Shown: in pieces, positions 26,709 to 35,659 of the stretch
Layout: the number at the start of each line of letters is the position of its first letter
Position numbering within the stretch: the first letter of the stretch is position 1
Source of the DNA: Desulfogranum marinum
GTDB lineage: Bacteria; Desulfobacterota; Desulfobulbia; Desulfobulbales; Desulfobulbaceae
DNA: 64,000 nucleotides
Reading direction: 5' to 3'
Assembly: GCF_016918565.1 (NCBI RefSeq)
Contig: NZ_JAFFQD010000028.1
Location: 1 to 64,000 of the forward strand
The notes under the pieces: generated by a model
What the model saw: the letters and a program-made list of their open reading frames with translations, nothing else
Database searches by the model: none
What the model was told of the DNA's origin: nothing
Made by a program: the position numbers and the translations under genes

Positions 26709-27497
26709 ATGATCGGTATTTTTGATTCCGGCTTAGGCGGAATGACGGTAACCCGTGCCATCGAACAACTCTGTCCAGGTTATCCTTTACTCTACTTCGG
26801 TGACCTCATACATACTCCTTACGGATCGAAAAGCTGCGAGGCCCTCACCGAATACGCCATTCGTAATACCGAATTTCTTATTGCCCAAGGAGCCGCCCTC
26901 ATCGTTATTGCCTGTAATTCTGCAGCCAGTATTGCCGGCAACGCATTGCGCAATAAATTTTCCATCCCCATAATTGATGTTATCGAACCAGCAGTAAACC
27001 AAGCTATCTCCACCAGCAAAAACGGGACCATTGGAGTTATCGGCACCCAGGCAACGATAAAGTCTAATGTTTATGCGAAAAACATTCTTGCCAGGTGCCC
27101 CAACTATAGGGTGTACTCTCAGGCATGCCCGCTGCTTGTGCCGCTTGTTGAGGAAGGATGGCTCAATCGCAAAGAAACCAAGATGATCAGCAAAAAATAC
27201 CTGCAACCGCTTCGATGCAAACAGGTTGACACACTTATTCTCGGCTGTACTCACTATCCCATGCTTAAATCTATAATTCAACCGCGCATTGGTAAACGAG
27301 TAAAAATTGTAGACTCATCCATTGAAACAGCGCTGTTTCTTCAAAATTTTCTTCTTCAAAATAAAGGAATCGCAAAAGAACTTGCTGCACAGAAAGCAAA
27401 CAATCGTTTTTTTGTATCAGATCTACCACTTCCAACCCAATCACTTGCCGAATCTATCTTTGGTCGTCCTGTTCATCTGGAGAAAGTCCATGCTTAA
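26709..27497 (+). CDS. murI: Glutamate racemase
   Basis: This 262-residue protein has the racemase signatures: IGIFDSGLGGMTVTRAI, LYFGDLIHTPYG, the first catalytic cysteine in VIACNSAAS and the second in LILGCTHYPML. It makes D-glutamate for peptidoglycan. The stop overlaps the lolA start (ATGCTTAA), indicating coupled translation. No strong ribosome binding site is visible; the first ATG is used because family conservation starts at once. Confidence 0.95.
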   Translation: MIGIFDSGLGGMTVTRAIEQLCPGYPLLYFGDLIHTPYGSKSCEALTEYAIRNTEFLIAQGAALIVIACNSAASIAGNALRNKFSIPIIDVIEPAVNQAISTSKNGTIGVIGTQATIKSNVYAKNILARCPNYRVYSQACPLLVPLVEEGWLNRKETKMISKKYLQPLRCKQVDTLILGCTHYPMLKSIIQPRIGKRVKIVDSSIETALFLQNFLLQNKGIAKELAAQKANNRFFVSDLPLPTQSLAESIFGRPVHLEKVHA

Positions 27498-28200
27498 CCA
27501 ACAATACCCACTTACAAAATTTTTTCTATTGTGCCTGCTGCTGACCTGCACAACCTTTTTCCTATCGCTCCCGGTCAAAGCAACAACAGGTGAGGAACAG
27601 GTAAAAAAAATTCAGGCCCGGTATAATTCCATCACAAGTATCTGCTTCGATTTCCACCAACAAACCACTACCAGCGGTAGAGTGAGATCCGGTAATGGCA
27701 ATGCCGTGTTCGTCAAAACATCAAGCAGTGCCGACACCATAATGCGTTGGAATTACGTTGCTCCGACAGAACAGATAATACTGAACACGGGCGATAAACT
27801 TTCCATCTACACCAAGGATGATAAGCAGCTCCTTATCACCAAGATGGATCAGCTTAACGCAGACATAACCTTGACTTTATTTTCAGGAAAGGCGGACATT
27901 CTCGATACCTTTCAGGTGGTACCACAACAAAACGGCGGAAACTCGATATCTGCAGGTAATAATCTGCAAACACTGCAGCTCACACCGACAAAACCCCACT
28001 CGCAACTGCAACGACTGCAAATCTGGTACGCCCCTGACAACCTCATCCACAAGCTTGCCATGGAAGACCATTTTGGTTCTGTAACCACCATCCTCTTTAC
28101 AAGCATCCGGCTCAACACGATCAAACCGGACGACACAGTGCAGATCCAACAAATTGTGCATATGGATCTTCCCAAGGACACAGAAGTGATACATCAATAG
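27490..28200 (+). CDS. lolA: Outer-membrane lipoprotein carrier protein
   Basis: From the ATG overlapping murI this is a 236-residue protein with a signal peptide (FFLLCLLLTCTTFFLSLPVKA). The LolA fold motifs include VKKIQARYNSITSICFDF, GNGNAVFVKTS, MRWNYVAPTEQIILNTGDKL and LTPTKPHSQLQRLQIW. It ferries lipoproteins across the periplasm from LolCDE to the outer membrane, in keeping with the many lipoproteins in this window. The longer frame upstream lies inside murI and is rejected. Confidence 0.9.
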   Translation: MLNQQYPLTKFFLLCLLLTCTTFFLSLPVKATTGEEQVKKIQARYNSITSICFDFHQQTTTSGRVRSGNGNAVFVKTSSSADTIMRWNYVAPTEQIILNTGDKLSIYTKDDKQLLITKMDQLNADITLTLFSGKADILDTFQVVPQQNGGNSISAGNNLQTLQLTPTKPHSQLQRLQIWYAPDNLIHKLAMEDHFGSVTTILFTSIRLNTIKPDDTVQIQQIVHMDLPKDTEVIHQ

Positions 28201-28384
28201 CACTGTCTCTACCAAGCTTGTCTTCAATGGCAAACAGGACCATGGAAGAAGCTCCTCTTTTGACTGACAAGAAATGGGTTGAAGAACTGCCATAAGCGGG
28301 GTAAAGAAGGATACGCCTATGCTTCTTACTCTTTCTCATATTATTCTGAATCACAGGCACAATACCTAATTTTCCTTTTCAAAT

Positions 28385-28930
28385 ATGCTTATTGCAATCC
28401 TTTCTGACAGCCATGATCAGATTTTGCACCTGCAGCGTGCAGTTCAGCACGCTAACCGGCAAGGAGCCGGCATACTGATTCACTGTGGAGATCTCATTTC
28501 ACCGTTTATGCTCCCCTACCTTGCCGAGTTCAATGGACAGGTACACCTTATCTACGGCAATAACGTCGGTGATCAGCACCTCATTTCCTCACGATGTGAA
28601 ACGCAAATAGACAACATCCGACATCATGGTATTTTTGGTGCCATTACCGTAAACGGACTACAGATCGCATTTCACCATTATCCGGAACTTGCCTGTGGCG
28701 TCGCAGAAACCGGCAAATATGATATTGTCTGTTGTGGCCATAACCATGTTTGTGCAGTACAAAAATTGAACGGCTGCTTGCTGCTCAATCCCGGCGATTT
28801 GCTCGGCAAGGACAATCCACCAGGTTTTTTACTTGTCGATACCAGTACAATGGCAGTACGCCATATTATTGTTGGTGATGCCATGAACTTTGAAACAAAA
28901 TTTACCCCCATATCACAATCCGTTAGATAA
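28385..28930 (+). CDS. YfcE/MJ0936-type metallophosphoesterase
   Basis: This 181-residue protein has the calcineurin-like motifs LIAILSDSHDQ (DxH), IHCGDLISP (GD), YGNNVGDQ (GNxD-like), and the histidines of IAFHHYPEL and VCCGHNHVCA, followed by LLNPGDLL. Such enzymes hydrolyse phosphodiesters using two metals; natural substrates are not settled. It precedes the S1-domain gene by 35 bases on the same strand and may share its transcript. Confidence 0.88.
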   Translation: MLIAILSDSHDQILHLQRAVQHANRQGAGILIHCGDLISPFMLPYLAEFNGQVHLIYGNNVGDQHLISSRCETQIDNIRHHGIFGAITVNGLQIAFHHYPELACGVAETGKYDIVCCGHNHVCAVQKLNGCLLLNPGDLLGKDNPPGFLLVDTSTMAVRHIIVGDAMNFETKFTPISQSVR

Positions 28931-28965
28931 TAAAGCCATCAAGGCACCTTACCGAGTATGAAAAA

Positions 28966-30123
28966 ATGAGTGACGAAAAATTTACAGATCTTTTTCAGGC
29001 AAAAACAGTTACCCGCACCGCCCTTAAGCCCGGTGATCGCGTCCAGGCGGTTATCGCAGCCATCAATGGCGAAAACATTTTCCTTGATGTCGGTGTAAAA
29101 AGTGAGGGTTTGTTAAACGCTGCTGAGGTTCGTGACGAAAATGGCGAGCTGTCTGTGAAAGTGGGCGACACAATTGACGTTTTTCTTCTCTCCGCCAGAG
29201 GCGGCGAGATGACATTCACCACCAGAATCGGCTCAGGCCAGGTTTCTTCACAAGAATTGGAGGATGCCTTTCATTCAGGAATTCCCGTTCAAGGTAAAGT
29301 CCTGGAGGAGATCAAAGGTGGTTTTGCGGTAACCGTTGCAGGACAGCGAGGTTTTTGTCCGTATTCACAAATGGATATTCGCCGGATCGAAAACCCTGAA
29401 GATTATCTTGAGCAGACCTTGTCCTTTAAAATTATCGAGTTTGGCAACCGGGGCCGCAATATTATCCTGTCTGCCAGGGCGCTGCTGGAAGAACAGCGCC
29501 TTGAAGCACGAGAAAAGTTACAGGAAACCCTTGAGGAAGGGATGCAGGTGCCAGGCACGGTAATGTCTATTCGAGATTTTGGTGCGTTTGTTGACATCGG
29601 CGGTGTTGACGGACTTATTCCTGTTTCGGAACTTGCCTGGGGGCAGACCGAAAGAGTGGAAGATGTTGTCCATATCGGCCAGCAAGTCGAAGTTCTGATA
29701 AAGCGGCTAGACTGGGAAAATGATAAGATCTCCCTGAGCCTGCGCGAAACCACCCCCGACCCATGGGACGAGGTCACTGAAAAATATGCCCTCGGCAGTA
29801 CCCACATGGGAGTAGTGTCCAGGCTGGCAGCCTTTGGTGCCTTTATCACCCTGGAACCAGGCATTGACGGCTTGCTGCATATCTCCAAGATGGGAGGAGG
29901 ACGAAGAATCAACCACCCTCGCGAAATTATGGAGCCTGGGCAGGAGTTCACCATTAAAATTGACGCTGTTGACCCGGAAAAAAAGCGCATTTCACTGGTT
30001 CCCGATGATTACACTAAAGAAGAACAAAGTGACGAAAAATTTATCCCCAAGCCATCGGAAACTAAGCCTCAGTCCATGGGCACGCTAGGGGATCTCCTCA
30101 AAGCACAGATAAAGAAAAAATAG
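28966..30123 (+). CDS. S1 RNA-binding protein with four S1 domains
   Basis: This 385-residue protein contains four S1 (OB-fold) repeats. They start about residue 22 (GDRVQAVIAAINGENIFLDV), 105 (GIPVQGKVLEEIKGGFAVTV), 191 (GMQVPGTVMSIRDFGAFVDI) and 277 (GSTHMGVVSRLAAFGAFITL). The third and fourth have the strongest FGAFV core. It resembles the short ribosomal S1-like proteins with four domains; canonical S1 in this phylum has six, so this may be an auxiliary RNA-binding factor rather than rpsA. The Lys-rich tail ends 140 bases before a strong terminator. Confidence 0.85.
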   Translation: MSDEKFTDLFQAKTVTRTALKPGDRVQAVIAAINGENIFLDVGVKSEGLLNAAEVRDENGELSVKVGDTIDVFLLSARGGEMTFTTRIGSGQVSSQELEDAFHSGIPVQGKVLEEIKGGFAVTVAGQRGFCPYSQMDIRRIENPEDYLEQTLSFKIIEFGNRGRNIILSARALLEEQRLEAREKLQETLEEGMQVPGTVMSIRDFGAFVDIGGVDGLIPVSELAWGQTERVEDVVHIGQQVEVLIKRLDWENDKISLSLRETTPDPWDEVTEKYALGSTHMGVVSRLAAFGAFITLEPGIDGLLHISKMGGGRRINHPREIMEPGQEFTIKIDAVDPEKKRISLVPDDYTKEEQSDEKFIPKPSETKPQSMGTLGDLLKAQIKKK

Positions 30124-30124
30124 C

Positions 30125-30212
30125 TAGCCCAAATTTCTCATGAACTTTTTGATTTTAAACTCAATTAACAGTCTGTTTTTCGTTTTCAATCAAAAAGTTC
30201 ACCCTTCGGGCT
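30125..30212. repeat. Family-1 palindromic repeat, short copy
   Basis: An 88-base palindrome starts TAGCCCAAATTTCTCATGAA and ends in the inverted form (GTTCACCCTTCGGGCT). Its inner arms GAACTTTTTGATT and AATCAAAAAGTTC pair exactly. Other copies lie at 44553, 47265, 50547 and 61134. It begins one base after the S1 stop codon. Confidence 0.75.
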
Positions 30213-30262
30213 CGGCAGGATTATTCACGCCACTACAGCCCTGCACGATAGCAGAACAATAC

Positions 30263-30302
30263 AAAAAGCCCTGAACTCGGCTATCCGAGTTCAGGGCTTT
30301 TT
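30263..30302. terminator. Bidirectional intrinsic terminator
   Basis: A perfect 18-base-pair stem (30263-30280 with 30285-30302) around a CTAT loop is flanked by five A on the left and five T on the right. It ends the S1 gene on the plus strand and rlmB on the minus strand. Confidence 0.95.
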
Positions 30303-30343
30303 GTGTCTACACACCTTGAAAAAAGCTTAACGGCCTCCGGCAG

Positions 30344-31159
30344 TCAGGAATTTCGAGCTGATACCTGCCGTCTGATCTCAAACATGATTACAGCTGCCGC
30401 CACTGCTGCATTGAGAGAATCGAATGTTTTATCCATGGGAATGGTGACCAATTGATCACATTGTTTTTGTACCAAAGGACGAATCCCCTTCCCTTCACTG
30501 CCGATAACCAGGCATAAGGCACCGGAAAACTCGATGTCATAAATCGAACCAACATTATTTCCATCGACCACCGCCCCGTATACCCAGAAACCTGCATCCT
30601 TCATTTTCTGCAGACTATCGGACAAATTGGTAACCTGGCAGATACGCAGATGGGAAACAGCCCCGGCGGAAATTTTGGCAACTGTCCCGCCAAGAGGCGC
30701 ACTCCTCTCCCGAGTAAGAATAATATCAGTAAACCCTGCCGCCAATGCCGATCGAAGTATGGATCCCAAATTGTGTGGATCCTGAATAGAATCCAGGACA
30801 AGGACCTTTGGCGCTTCTGCACCCTGAGCTTGACCGAACAACGCCAATAGCTCTTCAAAGGCAAACAAGGGTGCAGCAGCAACCCTTGCAACCACACCTT
30901 GATGGTTACAATTACGTGGTACCCCAAAACGCTGGGGATCAACAAATCGAAGCTTTATCCTATGTTGCCGGGCAAGATCAACAAGCTGTTGAATACGGGG
31001 ACCGGCCTTTCCTTTTTGCACCGAAAGCTCAGATACACTCTCAGGCCGCTGCGCCAGCGCCTCAAAAACCGAATTAATTCCCCAGATAAAATCGGAATCA
31101 TTCTCGTGTTGCTGTTCGGCATTTGCTCTGCCTTTGGGAGATACTTTTTCTTTAGCCAT
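30344..31159 (-). CDS. rlmB: 23S rRNA 2'-O-methyltransferase, RlmB/TrmH family
   Basis: This 271-residue SpoU-type methyltransferase has an N-terminal substrate-binding domain (IWGINSVFEALAQRP) and a knotted catalytic domain: VLDSIQDPHNLGSILRSA (motif 1), LCLVIGSEGKGIRPLV (motif 2) and IPMDKTFDSLNAAVAAAVIMFE (motif 3). It methylates 23S rRNA guanosine 2251 or a related site. Last gene of the minus-strand envelope/RNA set; the bidirectional terminator at 30263-30302 ends it. Confidence 0.92.
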   Translation of the reverse strand: MAKEKVSPKGRANAEQQHENDSDFIWGINSVFEALAQRPESVSELSVQKGKAGPRIQQLVDLARQHRIKLRFVDPQRFGVPRNCNHQGVVARVAAAPLFAFEELLALFGQAQGAEAPKVLVLDSIQDPHNLGSILRSALAAGFTDIILTRERSAPLGGTVAKISAGAVSHLRICQVTNLSDSLQKMKDAGFWVYGAVVDGNNVGSIYDIEFSGALCLVIGSEGKGIRPLVQKQCDQLVTIPMDKTFDSLNAAVAAAVIMFEIRRQVSARNS

Positions 31160-31176
31160 CTACTTCCACAGTTATA

Positions 31177-31351
31177 AGCCTGTTCCTTTACTGTCTTTTC
31201 GCCCAATCTCTCGGAGTCTAACGCTTACCTCGTTATACTGAAAAAATAATCCTTGGAGGTAAGCGAAGACTCCGATATTAACGATATGCCTGTGGTTATT
31301 TTTGCCGGCATGTCTCGACCTTGAACGAAAATACTAGTAAATCAACAGGCT
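31177..31351. repeat. Family-2 repeat copy between gmk and rlmB
   Basis: The segment begins AGCCTGTT (31177-31184) and ends with its inverse AACAGGCT (31344-31351). Inside, 31211-31231 and 31256-31275 form a 20-base hairpin (TCGGAGTC...GACTCCGA). It aligns over most of its length with 34828-34989. The right end overlaps the 3' region of gmk only at its border. Confidence 0.7.
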
Positions 31352-31354
31352 CAG

Positions 31355-31951
31355 TTATAATCCCTGCACCAATGTAGTTTTCCGACACCGGCAACGCTCC
31401 GCAATAATAATACTTTTTAAACAATCGATAGCCTCTTCAAGCACGTCATTCACAATCAGATAATCATACAGGACCGCAGCCTCCATTTCTTTTTTCGCGT
31501 TCTGCATTCGCAAAGAAATAGTGGCGTCATCCTCCGTCCCTCTTCCACGTAACCTTCTTTCTAACTCCTGCATGGACGGAGGGGCAATAAAAATGGTCAC
31601 CGGGGAGGCTTTGCTCATTACCTGTCCAGCTCCCTGGACATCTATGTCTAAGATAACATCTTTCCCGGCCGCCTGCTGTTGCTCAACCTCTTGTTTACTC
31701 GTACCATAAAAGTTACCATGCACTTCAGCCCACTCTAAAAAGCCTGATGGTTCCCGATCCCGCAGCTCGATAAAAGCATCAGGGGAAACAAAGTAGTAAT
31801 TCACTCCGTGCTGCTCTTTGTTGCGTGGCTGACGAGTGGTATGCGATATGGAAAAGACCAGGTTTGGCAATTGACGCATCACCTCTCTGACCATAGTTGT
31901 TTTTCCGCAACCCGATGGTGCCGATAAAACAAATAACGTTCCACTACTCAT
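31355..31951 (-). CDS. gmk: Guanylate kinase
   Basis: From the ATG at 31951 this is a 198-residue kinase: P-loop LSAPSGCGKTTMVREV, GMP-binding FSISHTTRQPRNKEQHGVNY and WAEVHGNFYGTSKQEV, then DIDVQGAGQVM. It makes GDP from GMP. The remA gene overlaps it by eight bases. The extension to 32008 lies inside remA and is not conserved. The usual arginine positions of the lid (RLRGRGTEDD) are present. Confidence 0.95.
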   Translation of the reverse strand: MSSGTLFVLSAPSGCGKTTMVREVMRQLPNLVFSISHTTRQPRNKEQHGVNYYFVSPDAFIELRDREPSGFLEWAEVHGNFYGTSKQEVEQQQAAGKDVILDIDVQGAGQVMSKASPVTIFIAPPSMQELERRLRGRGTEDDATISLRMQNAKKEMEAAVLYDYLIVNDVLEEAIDCLKSIIIAERCRCRKTTLVQGL

Positions 31952-32252
31952 CGGTGTCCCCGTTCTGTTGTCTGTCAAGGATGGCGGCTGGATTATGCTG
32001 CTCTGCATCTAATGCAGCCAGCCGTTGATTAATGGTATCCGGCTGAACCGAGGAAAGGACAAGGTGCCCTGAGTCAAGAATGATAATTGCCCGTGTACGT
32101 CGTCCTTCCGTCACATCAATTAGTTTCTTTTCAACCCGGGCGTCATCTTTTAATTTTCGTATAGGCGAAGAGCCGGGATTGACAACTGCCAGAATCCGGC
32201 TGACTTTCAGCGCATTACCAAAACCAATATTCACAAGCCTGAAACTATCCAT
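31944..32252 (-). CDS. remA: RemA/DUF370 family protein
   Basis: This 102-residue protein has the DUF370 signatures: LVNIGFGNALKVSRILAVVNPGSSPIRKL, TEGRRTRAIIILDSGHLVLSSVQPDTI. In Bacillus, RemA is a DNA-binding activator of matrix genes. In Desulfobacterota the same yicC-remA-gmk order suggests a basal role linked to RNA or growth. The last about 20 residues are poorly conserved, as expected where the frame overlaps gmk. Confidence 0.88.
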   Translation of the reverse strand: MDSFRLVNIGFGNALKVSRILAVVNPGSSPIRKLKDDARVEKKLIDVTEGRRTRAIIILDSGHLVLSSVQPDTINQRLAALDAEQHNPAAILDRQQNGDTDE

Positions 32253-32301
32253 CGCTGCTCATCTCACGTCATGACGGGAAAAACCTGGGTGCAGGAGTGA
32301 C

Positions 32302-33183
32302 CTATTCAAGGTTCTGCACCTGTTCGCGTATTTTTTCAATCTCATTTTTCATCTCCACGCCGAGATGAGCGATGGATGCATTGGAAATTTTGGAAGCAAG
32401 CGTATTCACTTCACGCAGAAATTCCTGAAGCAGGAAATCGAGTCGTCTACCAACCGGCTCGTCACCTTCCAAAAAAACTCTAAACTGGTCAATATGGCTC
32501 TCAAGCCTGACTATTTCTTCAGTTACATCGCTTTTATCAGCAAGCACTGCTGCTTCTTGCGCTAAGCGGTTCTCATCTATCTGGATGCCATCAAGCAGGT
32601 TCTCAAGTTTCAGCTTCAGATCCGCATGCCGTTGAGCAAGTATTTGTGGCGCATCAGCTGCAATACGTTGCACAATTTGCTCAAAACAACCCAGCCGCTG
32701 CAACAGATCCAGCTTAAGCGTTGCCCCCTCTTGTTCGCGCATACGGTCACACTCAACAACGGCTTGATCAAGAGCTGAAGCAACAAGCTCCCACTCTGCG
32801 TCCATATCCGGGCTCTGTTCCTCCTGACTGATTACATCACGCATGGTCAACATATCCGACAGGCTAACCGAACCACTAAGTTGATACCTCTCGATCAACT
32901 GTTGGAGGCAACTATGATATTGTGATGCAACCGCATCATCAATGACAAGCTTCGGATTGGTGGCAAGTTTTCCCTGGACAGTAAACGTAATATCCACCCT
33001 GCCGCGATCTATTGCCTGGGCGATCCTCTTTTTTGCAGCGTCTTCAAACCCTGCAAACAGACGGGGTATAACAACCCGCTGGTCTAAAAATCTATGGTTA
33101 ACGGTCCGAACTTCAGCTGTCCATGTTCTACCGTCGGCGGAGATTTCTCCTCGCCCAAACCCGGTCATGCTTTTTGGCCGCAT
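32302..33183 (-). CDS. yicC: YicC/YloC family endoribonuclease
   Basis: This 293-residue protein has the N-terminal MTGFGRGEISADGRTWTAEVRTVNHRFLD and the C-terminal EEIVRLESHIDQF, GRRLDFLLQEFLREVNTLASKI, the two conserved blocks of the family. YicC proteins are RNases acting on small RNAs. Sits 49 bases before remA and 57 bases after hldE1 on the same strand. The first residues MRPKSMTGFG leave a choice of start; ATG at 33183 or five codons on. Confidence 0.92.
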   Translation of the reverse strand: MRPKSMTGFGRGEISADGRTWTAEVRTVNHRFLDQRVVIPRLFAGFEDAAKKRIAQAIDRGRVDITFTVQGKLATNPKLVIDDAVASQYHSCLQQLIERYQLSGSVSLSDMLTMRDVISQEEQSPDMDAEWELVASALDQAVVECDRMREQEGATLKLDLLQRLGCFEQIVQRIAADAPQILAQRHADLKLKLENLLDGIQIDENRLAQEAAVLADKSDVTEEIVRLESHIDQFRVFLEGDEPVGRRLDFLLQEFLREVNTLASKISNASIAHLGVEMKNEIEKIREQVQNLE

Positions 33184-33240
33184 TACACAATCGCCTCCGG
33201 CGTTATTTTTTTCTTGTTACTTGAATTACTTCAAATACGA

Positions 33241-34239
33241 TTAAGTGGTACCAGGCAAAGCTTTTTCAAGCTCGGTATTGTTTACACAAGCAGTACCGAC
33301 TTTGCCGACAACTATACCTGCCGCATAATTTGCAAGGGCTGCGGCATCTGCCATACTACAACCAGAAGCAAGGCCCAGAGCAAGCGTTGCCGCAACCGTA
33401 TCCCCGGCCCCTGTCACATCATACACTTCCTTTGCCATGGTAGGGATGGTAACCATTGGCTGTCCCTGCTGAAATAAAGCCATACCAGCCTCTCCACGGG
33501 TTATGAGTACAGCCTCACAGCCAATATCTTCAATAATATGATGAGCCGCAGCGAGCAGTGTATGCTCATCATGAATGGCAATACCACTCATCAACCCGGC
33601 CTCATGGTGATTGGGGGTAATCACGGTCGCCCCAACAAAACAGTGCATGTTGGCAGGTTTGGGATCAACTATCAAAGGTAGCTTCTTTCCTGACTGACGA
33701 TAGACATCATCAAGTATCTGCCGAAGCCTGATCATCATCTGTTCGTTCACAACCCCTTTTGCATAATCAGAAACCATGATGGCATCAAAAGTATCCACAT
33801 TTTGCTCAAGATACTCAATGAGTTGATTATACGTCGGCTTGGAGGGTTCTCCGGTCTGTTCCCTGTCAAAACGAACGACCTGTTGCCCCTGGGCAACAAC
33901 CCTGGTTTTTACGGTGGTGGGCCTTTGCCCGCAGACAATGCCATCGGTGTCGGCACCAAGATCATGTACCAAGTCCTTTATCTGCTGCCCCATTGCATCT
34001 GCACCGATCAATCCACAGATGGCTCCTCGGCCACCAAGTGAAATTATATTTCTAAGAACATTTGAACTACCGCCGAGCAGAAGCTCCTCGCGCCCGACAT
34101 TGACAACCGGCACCGGAGCTTCCGGCGATATCCTGGTCACCGTTCCCCACACAAAATGATCAACGATAATATCACCGATGACCAGAACCCGTGCCGAGGA
34201 AAATCTGCTGACCAGCTTACGTAAAGAATGAACTGACAT
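33241..34239 (-). CDS. hldE: D-glycero-beta-D-manno-heptose-7-phosphate kinase
   Basis: This 332-residue PfkB-type kinase has VLVIGDIIVDHFVWGTVTRISPEAPVPVV, LGGSSNVLRNIISLGG and the C-terminal ATP/anion motif VTGAGDTVAATLALGLASG. It is the kinase half of HldE (RfaE1) and makes heptose-1,7-bisphosphate for LPS core. The adenylyltransferase half is absent here, so it is a stand-alone HldE1 (rfaE1). Located between skp-like and yicC genes. Confidence 0.9.
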   Translation of the reverse strand: MSVHSLRKLVSRFSSARVLVIGDIIVDHFVWGTVTRISPEAPVPVVNVGREELLLGGSSNVLRNIISLGGRGAICGLIGADAMGQQIKDLVHDLGADTDGIVCGQRPTTVKTRVVAQGQQVVRFDREQTGEPSKPTYNQLIEYLEQNVDTFDAIMVSDYAKGVVNEQMMIRLRQILDDVYRQSGKKLPLIVDPKPANMHCFVGATVITPNHHEAGLMSGIAIHDEHTLLAAAHHIIEDIGCEAVLITRGEAGMALFQQGQPMVTIPTMAKEVYDVTGAGDTVAATLALGLASGCSMADAAALANYAAGIVVGKVGTACVNNTELEKALPGTT

Positions 34240-34269
34240 GTTTATATACGATTAAGCAGTATCTATGGA

Positions 34270-34803
34270 TTACTTCATAGCCTTGTTTAAGGCACTGGTG
34301 ACGCTTTCGGTTAGATCAGCATTATCGCTAGCATAGAGGATGACATTATGCGGCAAAACCAGTGTAAAGCCTTTTTCCTTTGCAACTTCTTTGACAACAC
34401 TCTGCAGTTTCTTTAAAATAGGCCCGACATTATCTTCGCGCAGCTTTTTCAACTCCAGGTTGGCATCTTCTTGCTTAACAGCCAGGTTGCGGCGCATCTT
34501 TTGAAATTCAATACCCTTTTCCTGCTTCATTTCATCGCTCCAGGCAGAGCTTTTCTTCTCTATTTCCTGTTGCAAGGCAATCAGCGCCTTTTCGTCTTTT
34601 TGAAAATCAGCCTGTAATGCCTCCATCTTTTTAGCAACCACTGACTGTGCAGCTTTTCCGGCGTCGGAACCAGCAAGTACTTTCTGCATGTTGATAACAC
34701 CGATTTTGACATCAGCAGCCATTGCCCCAGTGACACCAACCAGCATGCATCCCATAAAAAGCACTGTCCATATCACGCTTAAAGCTCTACTTTGTTTGCT
34801 CAC
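34270..34803 (-). CDS. OmpH/Skp-family periplasmic chaperone
   Basis: This 177-residue protein has a signal peptide (VIWTVLFMGCMLVGVTGAMAA) followed by VKIGVINMQKVLAGSDAGKAAQ, the beta-strand start of Skp. A long coiled coil (about 55-125) and the closing strand GFTLVLPHNVILYASDNADLTE follow. Skp trimers keep outer-membrane proteins soluble. It is preceded on the same strand by pal, from which a terminator-like hairpin (35022-35055) separates it. AGGAGAG precedes the ATG. Confidence 0.85.
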   Translation of the reverse strand: MSKQSRALSVIWTVLFMGCMLVGVTGAMAADVKIGVINMQKVLAGSDAGKAAQSVVAKKMEALQADFQKDEKALIALQQEIEKKSSAWSDEMKQEKGIEFQKMRRNLAVKQEDANLELKKLREDNVGPILKKLQSVVKEVAKEKGFTLVLPHNVILYASDNADLTESVTSALNKAMK

Positions 34804-34827
34804 GTTACTCTCCTTTCGTGTTTAATT

Positions 34828-34989
34828 AGCCTGTTGCTTTTCTCTCTTTTCGACCAACCTCTTGGTTATGCAAAAAATAATCCTTTGAGGTAAACAAAAA
34901 TGCGAAAATGCCGATATCAATAATATGCCTTTGGTTATCTTTCCAGCATGTTACGACATTGAAAGAAAATGCTAGTCAGTCCACAGACT
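34828..34989. repeat. Family-2 repeat copy upstream of skp-like gene
   Basis: This 162-base segment aligns with 31177-31351: AGCCTGTTG at the left, the AAAAAATAATCCTTTGAGGTAA block (34872-34893), ATATGCCTTTGGTTATCTTT, and CCACAGACT at the right. The internal hairpin is more degraded than in the other copy. It lies in the gap between the skp-like start and the terminator after pal. Confidence 0.65.
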
Positions 34990-35021
34990 CTTTTTAACGT
35001 ACATTTTCTGTTCAAAAAAAT

Positions 35022-35055
35022 AAAACCGGCCCAGGTTAATCACCTGTCCGGTTTT
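35022..35055 (-). terminator. Intrinsic terminator after pal
   Basis: AAAACCGG (35022-35029) pairs with CCGGTTTT (35048-35055), with an inner AGGT/ACCT stem and a TAATC loop. On the minus strand the run of T follows the stem, about 20 bases past the stop of the Pal gene. Confidence 0.85.
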
Positions 35056-35075
35056 GCGTTAGAAATTAAATGGAA

Positions 35076-35585
35076 CTACTTTACAATGACAAAATCATCA
35101 CGTCTATTCTGTGCCCATGATATTTCATCATGACCGAAAAGAAGTAGTTTTTCTTCTCCCCAACTAATGGTAGAAAGTCGCTCAGGAGCTATCCCCAGAT
35201 TGATGAGATATTTTTTTGCACTCTGCGCTCTTCGTTCTCCGAGGGCCAGGTTGTACTCTCTTGTGCCCCGTGGATCACAGTTACCTTCAATGCGCACTTT
35301 TACATCAGGAGCAGACTTGAGAAAATCAGCATTTCCCTCAATACGTTGCACTTGCTCACCGACCACACCTGACCTGTCAAACTCAAAATATACCGGCAAC
35401 ATCGGGCCGGAGGTCCGTCCTTCCATAATTTCTGTTTCTTTGCTTTCCAAAGACTCTTCAGGACCCAGTCCTTCGCTTTTCATTTCGGATGAAACATCAG
35501 GAGCTTTTTTGCCACAACCGCTCAAACCGAACCCTGTCAAAAGCACCATCACGGCGAGCAGACAAAAGGTTTTATCAATGCGCAT
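35076..35585 (-). CDS. pal: Peptidoglycan-associated lipoprotein (OmpA family)
   Basis: From the ATG at 35585, with AAGGAGGGCG directly upstream, this is a 169-residue lipoprotein. The lipobox is LSGC near residue 24. An acidic linker is followed by an OmpA-like domain (VYFEFDRSGVVGEQ, VRIEGNCDPRGTREYNLALGERRAQSAKKYL, GISTISWGEE-type strand). The NCDPRGT-EYN-LGERRA pattern is that of Pal. It links the outer membrane to peptidoglycan; TolA/TolB genes are not in the window. Confidence 0.93.
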   Translation of the reverse strand: MRIDKTFCLLAVMVLLTGFGLSGCGKKAPDVSSEMKSEGLGPEESLESKETEIMEGRTSGPMLPVYFEFDRSGVVGEQVQRIEGNADFLKSAPDVKVRIEGNCDPRGTREYNLALGERRAQSAKKYLINLGIAPERLSTISWGEEKLLLFGHDEISWAQNRRDDFVIVK

Positions 35586-35659
35586 TACGCCCTCCTTGAA
35601 CAATTTTATAAATTAACCGGTTACAATATACATAGGAATCGGTAGATTTTACTCAACCC

